A stretch of DNA of 6,887 nt. Origin: UBA6544 sp038131165. GTDB taxonomy: Bacteria > Pseudomonadota > Alphaproteobacteria > UBA8366. The stretch covers positions 1 through 6,887 of the forward strand of contig JAYPOZ010000154.1 of NCBI GenBank assembly GCA_038131165.1, read 5' to 3'. This document shows positions 6,409 to 6,887 of the stretch, in pieces. Position numbers and translations under genes: made by a program. The notes beneath the pieces were generated by a model. That model was not told the DNA's origin, searched no databases, and worked only from the letters and a program-made list of their open reading frames with translations. Every line of letters starts with the position of its first letter. Positions within the stretch are counted from its first letter, which is position 1.

Positions 6409-6887
6409 TTATTGCTCGACGATTCTCGGATCGAGGATGTCGCGCAGACCGTCGCCGAACAGGTTGAACGCCAGCACGGTGTAGCAGATCGCGAGGCCGG
6501 GCCAGACGGCGATCATCGGCGCCTTCTCCATATAGTCGCGGCCCGACGCGAGATCGGCACCCCAGTCGGGCGTCGGCGGTGGCGAGCCAAGACCGAGGAA
6601 GGACAGCGCGGCGATGATCAGGATGACGACGCCGAGCCGGACCGTCGCGGTCACGATCAGCGGCGATACGATATTCGGCAGGATTTGCCTGAGCGCGATG
6701 CGGAAGCCGCGTTCTCCCATGGCATGGGAAGCCTCGACATATTCCCGCTTCTTCTCCGACAGCACCGAGCCGCGGGCCAGACGGGCGACCTGCGGGAAGA
6801 ACGCGAAGCCGAGCGCGAAGACGAGGATCAGGTCGTTGTAAAAGCCTTCCAGCTTCCATTCCCGCGCCAGGGTGACGATCAGCAGGT
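6409..6887 (-). CDS. DppC/OppC-type ABC importer permease, C-terminal part
   Basis: This inner-membrane permease subunit belongs to a peptide-type importer (binding-protein-dependent transport inner-membrane family). The minus-strand frame enters at the window edge and ends with a TAA at 6409-6411, so about 158 C-terminal residues are visible and the N-terminus is outside. The cytoplasmic EAA loop that contacts the ATPases runs from 6735 to 6673 (EASHAMGERGF to LPN). Hydrophobic segments lie before it (FYNDLILVFALGFAFFP), after it (VRLGVVILIIAALSFLGLG) and near the C-terminus (GLAICYTVLAFNLFGDGL). FLGLGSPPPTPDWGADL and the final FGDGLRDILDPR are hallmarks of the DppC/OppC subfamily. A GTG at 6763-6765 is internal, because similarity continues upstream of it. 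The gene converges on the ATPase genes; whether they belong to one transporter is inferred from proximity only. Confidence 0.92.
   Translation of the reverse strand, partial: LLIVTLAREWKLEGFYNDLILVFALGFAFFPQVARLARGSVLSEKKREYVEASHAMGERGFRIALRQILPNIVSPLIVTATVRLGVVILIIAALSFLGLGSPPPTPDWGADLASGRDYMEKAPMIAVWPGLAICYTVLAFNLFGDGLRDILDPRIVEQ

Noticed and set aside
1..6887. CRISPR array, insertion sequence, prophage, tRNA or rRNA
   Set aside because: No spaced direct repeats, transposase motifs, terminal inverted repeats with target duplications, or recognisable RNA-gene signatures were seen on either strand.

Overview
This is a GC-rich window with dense, short-spaced genes of alphaproteobacterial character. 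The long IspG with SCPGCGR and CIVNGPGE cluster motifs, the TauD/hydantoinase pair and the OppDF-type ATPases all fit a free-living alphaproteobacterium, but no rRNA or other marker is present to fix the genus. A 10-N scaffolding gap at 1537-1546 and a single-base frameshift near 4637 suggest draft or metagenomic sequence.

Left (1-2514, minus strand): a dihydropyrimidinase/D-hydantoinase-family gene (2514 to 1085) is followed after 56 nt by a TauD/TfdA-family Fe(II)/2-oxoglutarate dioxygenase (1028 to the window edge). They look like one catabolic operon for a cyclic amide or ureide, or another small organic substrate, but the substrate cannot be read from sequence. Both reading frames of the hydantoinase are open on either side of the N gap and simply do not match across it.

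Centre (2515-4188): a 245-nt divergent intergenic region carries the leaders of the hydantoinase operon and of ispG. ispG (2760-3998, plus) encodes the penultimate enzyme of the MEP isoprenoid pathway and looks intact. Convergent to it, 22 nt away, is a 55-codon minus-strand gene (4188 to 4021) for a small lipoprotein with a clear lipobox. It is short and easy to miss.

Right (4189-6887): a divergent 159-nt spacer leads into two plus-strand ATP-binding subunits of an oligopeptide/dipeptide-type ABC importer, 3 nt apart. The first (4348-5321) is broken by an apparent one-base deletion exactly before the Q-loop; the second (5325-6323) is intact. A perfect 34-nt palindrome followed by a T-rich stretch terminates this unit. 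Converging on it from the right edge is the C-terminal part of a DppC/OppC-type permease on the minus strand (6887 to 6409). The importer's ATPases and at least one permease are therefore on opposite strands and meet tail to tail, rather than forming the usual single binding protein-permease-ATPase operon.

I see no CRISPR array, phage, transposase, tRNA or rRNA. The region is mostly ordinary metabolism and transport. The most worthwhile leads are the small lipoprotein with its dyad-containing promoter, the split transporter layout and the two sequence discontinuities.
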